Below are positions 10,981 to 23,200 of a stretch of 64,000 nt of DNA, in pieces; the stretch's first letter is position 1, and every line of letters begins with the position of its first letter. The translations under genes were made by a program, and so were the position numbers. Source of the stretch: Schistosoma mansoni (lineage: Eukaryota; Platyhelminthes; Trematoda; Strigeidida; Schistosomatidae); contig NC_031498.1 in assembly GCF_000237925.1 (NCBI RefSeq), positions 764,015 to 828,014 on the forward strand. Direction: 5' to 3'. A model generated the notes under the pieces. That model was not told the DNA's origin, ran no database searches, and was given only the letters and a program-made list of their open reading frames with translations.

Positions 10981-12808
10981 GATGTGCCGCAGAAGTTTTT
11001 TAATAGTAACATACGACGGTTTCCTTGATGTCTAGTATGAAAATGAGTTATAGAGGAGTGCGAATTTATCAACACATGCCAAATCCAATATGGCAAACAA
11101 GAAGTTGAGAAATCACTAATGTGGTGTCTTAAGGCAGATTTTGTGTATTTCAATCATTTTAACACAAAAATTCGGTCAAATATTAGCATGTTTAATCTTG
11201 ATGCATGATATAAAACGGTTACTTATTAAATTTTTTACCTGGACAGTGGTCTGGATCAGCCGAAAATGCCATCTTCACAGTCAGATGTACGCAGTAAACT
11301 ATAAAATAGTATTTTTGTATTAAAACGAAAATACCAAGTAATAAGTGAGGAAATGTAGTCATGATTAACCACACCCGCGGCTACTAGATAAAAATATAAA
11401 CAACCCACTCTTATTGTCCATTCAAATAGTGCTTTTATAAAACAAAACTTGTTTTTTGAAGACTAACATTTTGTTAATCTTAACAAAAAGTTTCAGCCGA
11501 AATGTTTACGGAGAGAAGATTTTCATCGGATTACGTAGTAAGAATCACCATAATTGTGCTGTAGAGCGAACACTACCGACAAATGTCTGGCTTCATAAGG
11601 ATTAAGGCTTTTTCGCCATCGTATAGCGACATATAACTAGAAGCAAAAAACTGGTTGAACCACTGTTCTAAAGAGAACAAATACTTCCAAATACCTTCCA
11701 AATGGAACTCAATAGACTTGATTCTTAAAAGCGAGATCCATTTCAAGGCCTTACAGCATAGGTGCAGACATAACCTTAGGTCATGAAGGTAGAGGAATAG
11801 CATTTCCCGTCAAAAATCAACACTGTATTGTAGATATCGAAAGAACCGTCAAGTAAACAAGCAGTTTTCAGCTACATGAGACATAACTACTACAGTCGTA
11901 GACTGAGAAAGACTAATAATAGGTTTTACGAGGACTAAAATTAGTTTAAATATAGTTAGGGAAATAAATACCTCTCCTTCCATGGTAAGTGGATTTGTCA
12001 GCCAGGTTTGGCTTAAAGTCTATAATCTTTTATTTCACTTCTAGAACATCTCATAAAATATATATCTTCAAATCACTGAGCTACGAAGAGAACAATTCCT
12101 CTAAGTTTGGTTTCAGAGTATTTAAGTGAACCGATTGATTTATCTACCTTTGCCTTTTGTTATTTCGGCACGGTTCCAGGAATTTTGTGGTGTTCGGCGG
12201 GCGGAAGCATAGTTTCTCGACTGTACTAACTCTGATCATTCTGATTGTGGGTACTTGTGGGTTTGTATATCTCGAAATCTCAGTGAGTACGTTTGTCTCA
12301 GGGTAGTCGGGTTTCTCGATACCAGCAGATATCACATTACCAGTTTGGAGGTCGGTTGATTGACTGCGATGTAAAAACCAATAAACAGAAATTAGGAATT
12401 GTTTCAAAAACTCAATAAATGAGTTAAATAATTGGTAACAAAGGCAGTGTGAGAAGACCGAATTGTAAGAACAGGAGGGAAAATTGAGATGATAATAAGC
12501 GAGATATGGATAAGTTGATGTGTAATAATGACGACAATAAGTAGGTTACAAGACACGGATCAAGCATAGCTGGTTCAAACGGGAGTTTTTGCTCTCTGGT
12601 GTGTAGTTTTTCAGGGGTAGCCTTGAGGATAGTGGTGATGATGTTTTGGTAGGATTCTCATGTGTAGAGTGACTTAGCCTAATTAACATGTTGTTTGTCA
12701 TTATCAAATAACATATTATCCTCCCACAGGTCAGCGAGAATAATCCTAAGCATTTGAATCTACCTTCTCAATATTTCAAAACAATGGTTCCCTTTGATAA
12801 ATTTGAAC
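10981..12808. other. No gene recognised
   Basis: AT-rich intergenic sequence with short unsupported frames on both strands. A minus-strand frame at 12144-12407 (87 codons) has a more even composition than its surroundings but matches no family I know. Confidence 0.4.
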
Positions 12809-13041
12809 AGAGAAATGAGAAGACAAATTTTGTGAGATAGTACCATTTCGTGCTTTCTCGTCAGTCACATACAAGCAACATGTTATTCGTGTAAATACAG
12901 TTTTGAAGATAAGGTCAAAATTTCTTATTTAGCACGACATTCACTCACTAGAACCATGGTAAACAAAGGTCAACGTACAGTTGTTTTTGAACACACAAAG
13001 TTGGACTTTTCCGACCAATCAAGATAGCTTCGAGTAGTTTG
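12809..13041 (-). mobile_element. Inverted terminal fragment of Penelope-like element 1
   Basis: This stretch is the reverse complement of 17114-17346, nearly identical, and contains the last codons of the element's ORF, its stop and the hammerhead-like motif. It runs into the assembly gap. Penelope-like elements are known for terminal repeats in direct or inverted orientation, so it may belong to the same insertion as the ORF at 14867-17203; a mis-assembly around the gap is the alternative. Confidence 0.75.
12831..12869 (-). ncRNA. Hammerhead-like ribozyme motif, inverted copy
   Basis: Identical on the minus strand to the 39-nt motif at 17282-17320: TGTGA, CTGACGA, GAAA, then TCACA closing stem I. 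It lies in the inverted terminal fragment of Penelope-like element 1. Confidence 0.5.
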
Positions 13042-13241
13042 NNNNNNNNNNNNNNNNNNNNNNNNNNNNNNNNNNNNNNNNNNNNNNNNNNNNNNNNNNN
13101 NNNNNNNNNNNNNNNNNNNNNNNNNNNNNNNNNNNNNNNNNNNNNNNNNNNNNNNNNNNNNNNNNNNNNNNNNNNNNNNNNNNNNNNNNNNNNNNNNNNN
13201 NNNNNNNNNNNNNNNNNNNNNNNNNNNNNNNNNNNNNNNNN
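13042..13241. other. Assembly gap (200 N)
   Basis: Exactly 200 N, so a placeholder. It separates the inverted Penelope fragment from an LTR fragment whose 5' part is hidden. Confidence 0.99.
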
Positions 13242-13438
13242 AATAGGGGGAACAGTAATTAATAGACTGGGCATAACTCAAGAATGGTCAAAATAAAGCT
13301 TATAACAAGAGGGACGCGAATATGAATAGTTTAGTCAGTTAATGATTATACAACAAAAATATATGTATCATATTGGTTCATAAATAGTTCTCAAAAGTTA
13401 CCATCATGATTCTTTTCGGGATATAACAAGTATCGTGC
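13242..13438 (+). mobile_element. LTR fragment, 3' part, LTR-retrotransposon fossil
   Basis: Matches the 3' part of the solo LTR at 43978-44483, sharing CAGTAATTAATAGACTGGG, a GTCAAAATAAAGCT polyadenylation-signal region and the closing ATAACA. The remainder lies in the gap. It is diverged from the other copy, so both are probably old insertions of one family. Confidence 0.65.
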
Positions 13439-14866
13439 AGTTAATCAGTTTAAGGTAGTGTAATTTTTCATTCAGTTATGAGATTTCATAAGACTCTCAC
13501 CTAACAGGACTAATGAGACTTCCAAGATAAACGACATGGTTGACGAACTCAACTACTTCACTACATATGATCAATCTAGAAGATGATATAAACCAAACCT
13601 GAAGCAATATTAGTCGTTTTTGTTAAGACACATTTGCAATAACTACGAAGCTCTACTACACTAAAATGTTACGAAGATGAAAGAAACGTGGTTAGAACTT
13701 GTATTACTTGACGGTTGATTATTTCTATGTATCACCCAGCCCATATACTCAAGTTATACGTAGAGTTTATTAAAATATCTCTTAACAAAGTAAATCTTGC
13801 CTATATTTATAAATTATAGTGCAATAAATATACACGAAAATACTTGGCAATGAAAAATCATAGAAACAAGTAAACAATAACGATCGTTATTGACTGAAAC
13901 AATAACGATAAGAAATTGGATGAAATCTTATACACTGACAGTGTTGATTTATATGAGCTGACGAGAATTGTCCATGAAGTTAGAACTGACGACAACCAGA
14001 GCTTCGCAATTAAGCCATCCTGCTCAAAGAACATGGCTCAACTAACGAAAATCCCATTTGAGCTACAAATCCCCATCATTTCTGACTTTCGATAATGAAC
14101 TGAGAAGACGAAGGTTATCAGAATCATGTGATGTATTTCCATCATACATTTTGAACAATCTGACCACACATATACTTGTTAAAACAAATTATATGAAAAA
14201 TAAAGGGTCAACTAGACAAATTAAAAGGTAAGCGGACACAAAATAATAAAGTAGACAAAATCAATGTGAATACCACACTGGATATTAAATCAGTATTACC
14301 AGGGTAGATTAAGAGTAAAAATAAATTGTTTTTAAACATATAAAGGGGGTTTCAGTTTTCGTATAGCCAAGGCTTCAATAAGCCTTAGTACAGGTCTTGA
14401 AAGCTTTAGTACAAAACTACAAAGGCTAACTTAGCATCAACCTTATGACCGGTCTCAACCAAATGTTTCGCAATAGAGATATTCGTCTATCTGGTGATCT
14501 TATTTGACCATTGGAACTCATTTATTTTTGTAGTCACTTATTAGGTATGTGTTCAGATTGTTCGGAATGTATTACGTAAATATATCACATGATTATCGAA
14601 ATTTATCAAAGGTACTTATTGCTTTAAATTTCGGATTTTGTTCATATATGCATCCACGTCACGTGATTACGCCATCAATGTGAATAAACGATAGACACCA
14701 CATATCACAAATGAGATTTCCATCAATTTCATAACTAGACTAAGGTTTCCAGTGTGAATGAATCATTCACACCATAACAAAATAAATGTCGGCATCTATT
14801 TAAAGGAGACTCCCACATTCTACCATCAAAAAGCTGCATCAGCTAGTCAGCTTGAAGTGTAAATTA
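13439..14866. other. 5' flank of Penelope-like element 1
   Basis: AT-rich sequence with no supported host gene. The last 100 bp before the ORF contain a TATTTAAAGG TATA-like box at about 14795, a plausible promoter of the Penelope-like element. I could not find its 5' boundary or a direct terminal repeat here. Confidence 0.4.
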
Positions 14867-17203
14867 ATGGTCGAAAAGGTCAGGTTGGAATTTCTAAATA
14901 AATGCATTAATGACAACCACTTTCCATGGATTTATAACAAAATGCTTCGACGAAATAAAGTGCGAATGACAATTTCGAATCTGAGGAAGTTAACACAAAT
15001 TCAGATTGACTCGTGTATTGACAAAATAAACCAATACAAAGAAACTTGCACACATTTCATACCACTTATTGAACAACTATCCATCATTTGCCATATCAAA
15101 CTAATAAACTTCTGCAAAGGTATATTAGAGAGAACGGCGAACCGAACATGGACGAAACTCAACCGGTCGCTATCAAAGACCCGAACGATTTCAGAATTTC
15201 CAGAAAATCTCACAGAACGTGTTCATAACTTATCTAACTTCAATCTTGACAAGGTTCACCTAGAAGCTCTTTCAATGGGACTAAACTACAAAGTACCACC
15301 GAAAAGAATCGACAAGAATTTGGTGGACGCCAATTTCGAAAACCTCTACAGCCAGTTCTCAAATTTGACTCCAACATCAGCTGAGAATGAGGCATGGTTC
15401 AAGGCCAAATTAGTTGATATATCCCAGCAATTTGCAAACACTCCAATCAACCAAAAATCTTGTCTAACGAATGAGCACAGGGAAGCATTGAAGGAACTTA
15501 AGAACAATTCCACAATAACAATCTCCAAACCAGACAAAGGTTCCGGTGTTGTAATCATGAATAAGGAGGACTACATAACCAAAATGAACGTGATCCTCTC
15601 AGACTCTGCTAAATTTAAATCAGATTCACAGATCGATAACGTGAAGTTGGTCGAAAAACAAATATGCCGAGAACTACATCTACTCATGCTTCACGGTTTT
15701 ATCACCGAGGCCCATTATAAAATGCTCAAGCCCATTGGTACATGCACACCAGAAATGTATGGCTTACCGAAACTGCATAAGCCTGGAACACCTATGAGAC
15801 CAATTTTGTCCATGATAAATTCACCATACCATAAGCTAGCAAAGTGGTTGAAAGGAATTTTGGATCCTGTTTGTAAACAACTGTCGACACATACTGTCAT
15901 TGATTCCTTTGAACTTCTCCCAACCTTGGAACACTTGAATATTTCTAATAGTCGGATGTGTGCTTTCGATGTAAACTCTTTGTTCACAAATGTACCTCTC
16001 GAAGAAACTGTGGAATTTATTTGTGATTTCATAACTTCACACAACATAAGAATACCCATTCCTACTACCTATCTTCGAGATCTAATTTTGCTGTGCACAA
16101 AGAATATAAAATTCTATTTCCAAGGTAAAGCATATATGCAAATCGATGGAGTGGCTATGGGAAGCCCTCTCGGACCTGTTTTAGCAAACTTATTCATGGG
16201 AATGATAGAAGGGCAAGTGAGTCACTTCATTGATGGTATTACACTTTACAAACGATATGTCGACGATATTCTTGTCATATTACCACAGTCTACAGATATT
16301 AATCAGGTCAATGATTTATTTAATGCAATTCACCCGAATCTGAAAGTCACTTATGAGGAAGAAAACAATAATGAACTAGCTTTCCTCGACATCCTGCTCC
16401 ATCGCCGTCCAGACGGATCGATCAGACGCAGAGTACATCGCAAACCCACCTGGTCGGGACAGTACCTCCACTTCACTAGTTTCTACCCCATACAATATAA
16501 ACGTTCTATTGTCAAAACGTTATTCACTCGGGCAAGTACAATCTGCACTGTAGATACATTGGACGACGAATTTAAGTTTATTACTGAGACACTTAAATTA
16601 AACGGATATCCTGAAACGTTTATTGGTCATCAGAACACAAATACGACGAAACTGATAGCAACGGATGTGCCCAAGAAACCAGTATACCTACAGTTACCTT
16701 TCAAAGGTGATCATTGCATGAAAATTACAACCAAACAGACTGCAGCTGCAATAAGAAAGACCTTCAATGCAGCTAATCTGAGGCTTATCACAACAACTCA
16801 ATCGATCTCAGTTAACCCTATCAAGTCTCCAAGACCGATTCAGTCCAAATCCCACTGTATTTACCAATTCACATGTAACTGCGGAGAAAGTTACTTAGGT
16901 AGGACAGATCGCCGATTGGAGGACAGGATAGGGGAACATATTCCAAGATGGTTAATCAAATCCATGATTCATCCACCTAGCCCGTCATCTCAAGATCGAT
17001 CAAGAAACCCAGCCTCGTCCATTGCAAAACATCTAATGATGAGTGGTCATCAAATTGACCCAAAATCAGCCTTTAGAGTTGTGACATGTCATCAAAATCC
17101 ACACACACTCAAACTACTCGAAGCTATCTTGATTGGTCGGAAAAGTCCAACTTTGTGTGTTCAAAAACAACTGTACGTTGACCTTTGTTTACCATGGTTC
17201 TAG
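14867..17203 (+). CDS. Penelope-like element 1: reverse transcriptase with GIY-YIG endonuclease
   Basis: An uninterrupted frame of 778 codons from the first ATG at 14867 (the open frame begins slightly upstream at a TTG). RT landmarks, counted from that TTG, are SKPDKGSGVVIMNKEDY near 225, YGLPKLHKPGTPMRPIL near 303, CAFDVNSLFTNVPLEE near 370, IDGVAMGSPLGPVLANLF near 431 and the catalytic YVDDI at 469-473. The C-terminal GIY-YIG nuclease shows CIYQFTCNCGESYLGRT near 669 with RLEDRIGEH after it. Domain order and length fit a complete Penelope-like protein, which primes reverse transcription at nuclease-cut DNA. An intact frame suggests a fairly recent or still competent copy, though activity cannot be judged from sequence. 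Confidence 0.9.
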   Translation: MVEKVRLEFLNKCINDNHFPWIYNKMLRRNKVRMTISNLRKLTQIQIDSCIDKINQYKETCTHFIPLIEQLSIICHIKLINFCKGILERTANRTWTKLNRSLSKTRTISEFPENLTERVHNLSNFNLDKVHLEALSMGLNYKVPPKRIDKNLVDANFENLYSQFSNLTPTSAENEAWFKAKLVDISQQFANTPINQKSCLTNEHREALKELKNNSTITISKPDKGSGVVIMNKEDYITKMNVILSDSAKFKSDSQIDNVKLVEKQICRELHLLMLHGFITEAHYKMLKPIGTCTPEMYGLPKLHKPGTPMRPILSMINSPYHKLAKWLKGILDPVCKQLSTHTVIDSFELLPTLEHLNISNSRMCAFDVNSLFTNVPLEETVEFICDFITSHNIRIPIPTTYLRDLILLCTKNIKFYFQGKAYMQIDGVAMGSPLGPVLANLFMGMIEGQVSHFIDGITLYKRYVDDILVILPQSTDINQVNDLFNAIHPNLKVTYEEENNNELAFLDILLHRRPDGSIRRRVHRKPTWSGQYLHFTSFYPIQYKRSIVKTLFTRASTICTVDTLDDEFKFITETLKLNGYPETFIGHQNTNTTKLIATDVPKKPVYLQLPFKGDHCMKITTKQTAAAIRKTFNAANLRLITTTQSISVNPIKSPRPIQSKSHCIYQFTCNCGESYLGRTDRRLEDRIGEHIPRWLIKSMIHPPSPSSQDRSRNPASSIAKHLMMSGHQIDPKSAFRVVTCHQNPHTLKLLEAILIGRKSPTLCVQKQLYVDLCLPWF

Positions 17204-17281
17204 TGAGTGAATGTCGTGCTAAATAAGAAATTTTGACCTTATCTTCAAAACTGTATTTACACGAATAACATGTTGCTTGTA

Positions 17282-17320
17282 TGTGACTGACGAGAAAGCA
17301 CGAAATGGTACTATCTCACA
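17282..17320 (+). ncRNA. Hammerhead-like ribozyme motif of Penelope-like element 1
   Basis: TGTGA, CTGACGA, 8 nt, GAAA, a 2-bp stem III with a GTAC loop, ATC as cleavage triplet, then TCACA. Stem I is 5 bp. Stem III is very short, as described for Penelope-type hammerheads; stem II is weak (one clear G-C pair), so activity is uncertain. It lies 79 bp after the ORF stop. Confidence 0.55.
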
Positions 17321-17346
17321 AAATTTGTCTTCTCATTTCTCTGTTC

Positions 17347-20289
17347 TCAATTTTTATTTCTTATCCCTATCACCTATGCAGTTGCTTGTCTCTGTACTTG
17401 GTCTAAGAAATTGGCATCCTTTTTTGGAGAGAGGCGAAGCAATAACATTTTAGGCTTTGAGTTGGGGCCGTGCCTATATTTTGAAAAGTTCTAAAAAATT
17501 CTGAGGTAAATGAGTCGGGTTATCTTCAAATAAAGCGATGAGTTGAGTAAGCACCAGCTGCATCTATTACTTGGTTTGTGCTTGTGTCCAGGCTGTCTGC
17601 GGTAACTAGCTTGAGATGGCACTTCGAGGAGACAATCAAGTAGTGTTAAGATTGTTTGTTTTTGATACTATCCCTAGAGTATAACGCTGAATAACAGTCT
17701 TTTGGACAGGATACTTCAGCTTGCAATTGATACTGGATAATTCACATTATGAGCAGTTGATTTAACTAGCTTTCGGGCTTCGGTAATCTGCGAAAGCTGA
17801 CTGTATAGTTCTATATATCCAGCTCTTAGTCTTAAGTGTACCAACTGTAATACCATACTTGGTAAACACATATCTATTCACCAGCTTCGCCATCTGCCAG
17901 TCATATCGCTTGGGTGATACGCCGGAAATAGACTATTATGAATATCTTTGTTTCAACTTCTCAATGTCGTATACGTTGACAATCGTCGTAATAAGAGTTT
18001 TTTGACGGACTGATAAACGGACACTAATATAGGGTCACCTTTCTTCACTTCATGGTCAAAACACCACTACAAAGGAGGGAAGGAATCCGGAAGTTATTAT
18101 CCAACGATTGATAATAATCGTCTTATTCGGTACTCATACAATATGGAATCCGTTTTCCCATTTGACATCATTTTAAATATACAAGTGCAATATACGTACA
18201 GTACCCCAAAATATTATGAACACTGCTAGGTTATTAAAGTCTGAACAACTTCATAAATAAAATTCAAAACATCTCTGACTATTCTTATCCATATAACGTT
18301 TCGCTTCATCAGTGTACTGTTCTACTTCGAAAAAAGAAAAGTAAACTTACTTACTTACCCTGCTTTTGTTATTGGCACTATAAAGTATACTGAAAAAAAG
18401 CCTTGAAAAAAATCAAAAATATAAGTGGCATATATTTATTGCCATTTCTTGGGATGTGGGCTATAGTTTGATCTTCAGCTGCTGCGCCTTACAAAGCACT
18501 AGTCGGAAAAGCAGATGTACAAACACTATTAAACCTTCTTCAGTCGAATGCGAATTCCATTGGGTTGGCGTCTATCCACTCAGTGTGTCACAGTAATAAA
18601 GTATAATAGATAGTGATAAAGCGGGGCGAATCAAAAGTATACATAATATTCATTATCCCATATCATCATGCGCATCACACTTCAGACCATTTGTGACAGT
18701 ACATCAGTTTGTGTCTAACACCAGTACTGTTGATACCCTTTGGCGTACTTCGTCGTGTCTTCAGAGTAGACAATGAAGTTGCGGTTGATCATGGTCGATG
18801 AGGTGAAAAGCTAGAAGGTGAACGTTGAGAAACCTTAGTTACTTGGCAATTGTATTGTAACCCTGTGGAAAACAACTACTTCATATCTAGACGTTCCTTC
18901 GGTATCATGTTTTTTCTCTTGTTGCTACTGTTGGAAGAGTAAGTAAAGCGCTCTTACAACTACGTCGATCCCTTAGCAATCCAGGGAAAGTGTAGTGCTT
19001 GCCTTTAATGCCTTGTTTATGGATCTAACAAGGTCGAGAATGAATTATTTGTTTTTCATTTTGTTAGTGGATAATGAACTGTGGTAGCCAGTATTGCCTT
19101 CATCTCAATGATAAATCCACTTTGCTACTCCTGGTCTTCCCGATCTCTCTAAGAGCGCCTATGAAAGTTCATCTTCCACATCTGTAACAAAATGGTATGA
19201 ATTAATAGGCCTTATAATTACAAGCTGAGGTATATGAAGTCGAAGTTTCTCCATCCTTTAAAGACCATAATTTGTTTCTGAGGACCTAGATTCAACGCTC
19301 ACATCACTGTACATGCTTGTCGGTGCTCGGAAAAATTTATCTTTTTCCACGTTTTCTGTGTAAAATCTACTAGAAAAGACTCATTAAAGAGGCTTACTAA
19401 CGTGCGGGACGTGATTCTGGCACACCTAAGAACAGAGTTGGGAATGTCATCAGGATCCAAACATCATGATTAGTTACAGCAATACGAGCACTTAGAAATA
19501 TCAGCTTCAGTCAACCCTACCACATAACTCTGGTAAACTTGAGACCGGTGCCAAGGCTAATTCATTTTGCACCTAAAAGACCTTGTAACGGTTTCCTATA
19601 TTTGGATTGTGCGTAAAAAATGTTTTTTGCAGATTCAAGAGTTTGTTTACCTGATTCAGTTAACAGCCTGTCTTTTGTTGATGGATTGTTTACGCCGAAA
19701 TTTAAAACTAAATGATAAGTTACTAACTACTACCGAGCTGTAGATCAGAACGGATGAAGGCATAAGAACACATACATCAGATTTAATCAGCGGTAGGACA
19801 AACATTACACAGCAGAAACTTTAATTACGATTGTCTAAAATATCAATGACGAGTATAAACATCATTCATACTTCCAGTGGTTGTTTTCACAGAATTTGAA
19901 CTTCAATCACGAATAGTAAAAGCACTGGAGACAACACTAGTTACAATTAAGGCCATCCATATGGAGATACTACTTTTAAAGAATGAAAGTTCAGAACAGT
20001 TGAACAGGATCAATGATACTACTATTACCAGAAAAAACTCAAAGTACCTAGCTTACGATGAACTAATGTCATTAATACTACCTTATTTACTGGCCTTTTG
20101 TTTATTTCTTTTACAGTGAACTCGAGGTAATGTAACGAAATGCTGACGATCTTACTAAGTCTAGAAATCCGACAAGACACAGGCAACAACTCAAACTACA
20201 AGTACACAGTAAGAAATTGCACTGTGTCGCTATCACCGATTTAAGCACAACATAAAACATTTATTTTTCTACAGTGAACATATTAGTTA
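17347..20289. other. Decayed sequence, no gene recognised
   Basis: No convincing host frame apart from one tentative exon at 19894-20119. A minus-strand minimal hammerhead-like motif, CTGATGAAGCGAAACGTT, lies near 18289-18312. Short minus-strand stretches at 18600-19260 look like remains of an old element but could not be classified. Confidence 0.4.
19894..20119 (+). CDS. Possible terminal exon with hydrophobic C-terminus, unknown
   Basis: After TTGTTTTCACAG (acceptor-like), an open frame gives ELQSRIVKALETTLVTIK, an Asn-rich linker, and a hydrophobic end SLILPYLLAFCLFLLQ before TGA. The tail could be a GPI signal or membrane anchor. No upstream exon or homologous family is visible, and chance frames of this size occur in AT-rich DNA. 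Confidence 0.22.
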
Positions 20290-23200
20290 TTCACCACACT
20301 CACCGAAAAGTCGTCTGTTTTTAATGTAGTCTCGGTTCATTTGCAGCTCTGTCAGGTCCCAATAGTTCAACATTTTTGCTTTCATTTCCTTTATCTGTCT
20401 GACATTCGGGATTATCTTAAGAGTCGTTACTAACTGGCCTGCCTCGTGTAACACAGTTTTTTGAGAATAAAATATTATCATTATCATTGAAATTGAAACT
20501 GGGACTCTCTACCTGAAGTTCGAAATTATCTGCAGAATTAGAATTTGTTGCAGAATGAAAACTGGGTGCTCCAATTCGATTGATCTTCACCTTGTCTATA
20601 GGTCTGCTGTGAACTGAGTGGTCATTTAAATCAAGAGTCCCCACAATCCAATTACTCATTTTCTGAATTACAAGTCCCATACATGGTAGGTAGTCGTCTC
20701 GGTGAAACTATATTGCCGACCATATTTTATTCGCTAAATGAGTTTGAAGTATGCGAGTTTCATAAATGTTAGCTAGACTGCCATGAGTTCCTGGACAACC
20801 TGCATTACGATTTTAAAGTAGGGAATTGTCAATGCATTTTTCTAGCTCTTCCGCATTAATAGGACTCACTTGTTTGATAGCACTCTTTAGAGTCCGAATG
20901 AAAATGTCTGCCAAACAATCAGTTTGAGAATGTAGTACGGTAGTAAATGGATGACGGCATCCAATATTAGTAAGCTAGAAATTAAACTCTCCTTCGCCAA
21001 CGCTTGTGCTTTGACTGTTCGTGAGTACCACTTCTGGCCATTTCTAATATGAATCGGTAATAACTAAGGCATAATATGAGTTTAAAAGTGGGCAACAGTA
21101 ATCCATGCAAATATACTGCAGTGATTCACAAGATTTAGGTCAAGGATTCTGAGTAGGTTCATTGCGCGATAACTCATATAAACCAGAAGAAGAGATTTTA
21201 AATTCTAGACTTATATAAAAAACAAGTCCAGGACACTAGCACGTTTTACAAGCAAGTGAGTTTGTTTTCTCTGTTCCCAGATGAACAGAGTGAAAGTTAT
21301 CTATTACTACTATTTAAGGGTAGAGAAAGTGATTACCTTAAAATAAACGTTGAAACGACCTCGGAATGTCCACCAACTTACTAGCGTTTAATGAGGGTTA
21401 TATATTAATGTGGAGAATCAGGATCAGGTTTTACAGTTGAATGTTAAGGTTATGGACTGGATTTAGTGTTCGATGATATCAGATGACTGACGTACAAAGG
21501 ACTTATGTAAATCATAGACATTCAGCTGGTTGTCGCTTCAAGTGTGTTGTAACTAGTTATATTGATTACTTAAGAGTTCACCGCAAACATCTAAGTAAAT
21601 GTCAGAACATCATAGCTGAAGTATTTATTCACCTCCTTATTTTGTATGAGTACCATACTTCCCATTGTTTGATATTGGACATTGGAAAACATTTTGTGCT
21701 TGAAAGCACAACCTTGCGCTCCATTGGACCATCGGCAAGCTAAAGAAATACCAAAACGCCACTATTCCGGTCCCTTCTATCGGTAGAACAAGAGGTTTCC
21801 ACTGGTACGGAAGTGTCTTTCCTTCGTAAGTTCTTCAAATAGTTTCCCCATACTTGAAGAGTCCTTACAAGGTCGGGGTTTGCTGAGCAAGCATTCAGTT
21901 TAGACGTCTAATCTCTAAGTTTATTAGATGCTTTGTCTTCCGAAATTCAATGGAATTTTTCTTTCGGTAAATTGTCTTTTTGCCCCCCGTAATCGTTTTA
22001 TTTGGGAAGACGTAAACCGATGAAAACTTTCAAAAACGGTGCCAGCGGGACTGCGAATGTCAAAACAGAATTTAAGATAACAAGTAATAACATCGACCGT
22101 ATTTTTCGGTGAGTCGTCTGTAAGTAATCTGCAGTTAGTCTTACGAAATATGTTTTTCGGATTTAGGATATTCTCTCCTGAGTAATTGTTGTATTTAACT
22201 TTCTTCATCTGATGAAGATGTAATCTTTTCAAGCTTGTCATATACTTTGGGTAGAACACGTAAACATAGTGGTCAGAACTAAGAATTGAAGCACGTTTAC
22301 TAGTCACATATATTCCCACATTACTGATGCAAACTAACTTCATATGGGCATCCAAGCCAGTGAAAAATCTTACAAAATTTTAATGACCTATTGATGAAAA
22401 AAACTACAATCACATGAGTCAAAATCATCACACAGAGTTGAAAGTGGACCATTGAAAGAAGTAACAGAAAATTCAGTGATTTCATCAGCGAAAACAGATA
22501 GTGCGGACGACGTGTAGTCCGGAGTCATGTAGATGTTGGTAACATAAAAATAGTTGTACTTATCCAAGTGTTTTGGACATCTTGAAGTTAAGCAGTCGAT
22601 AAAGTCGTCTTAAAACTTAAGATATGCAGAGGGAAATCGATACAAGTCCATGTTTACTAGCATGACCACACCCCCACCACACCTCTCATTGCCTGATCGA
22701 TCTTGACGATGGATATTGAAACCTTGTAGTGAAACTGAGCAACTGCCCTGTAAATCACTCAACCAAGATTTTTGCATTGTGATTACACCTCAGTTACGAT
22801 AACTTTTGGATTCAATAGGAGCTAAAGATTGTCCACCTTGCCAATTAGTGTTCGGCAGTTAGGAATTAGAAGTTCAGGAATCGACACCTGAATAATGTTC
22901 ATTCTTTTAGATGCACATTGCTAGCCACCACGATGTCTCTGATTGTACTTTTCTGTACCTTGTAAAGTGTTGGGTCGTGGACTTTTCTTATGCGCACATG
23001 AAAAGTATGTGAGCTCAAAATACATGATAATGTGTCAAAATAAAATAATAAAAATGATAACTTGTTGAAATGTCTAGATGGAAGGACCAAGTAGCAAAGA
23101 TATTCAAGCAGCTCACTAAATATTTCGTCCAGTAAAGTGTGTAAGTACGTACCATTCAGGTCTATTTTTGAAAAATACATGGACTTTCGTACTTTACATA

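Larger units (their letters stand above)
14780..17346 (+). mobile_element. Penelope-like element 1
   Basis: The element comprises a short TATA-bearing leader, the RT/GIY-YIG frame and a 3' terminal region with a hammerhead-like motif. The right limit is set by where similarity to the inverted fragment at 12809-13041 stops (17346). The left limit is approximate. Confidence 0.7.

Noticed and set aside
12144-12407. Minus-strand frame of 87 codons
   Set aside because: No domain, no splice support and no match to other elements in the window; kept only as unexplained.
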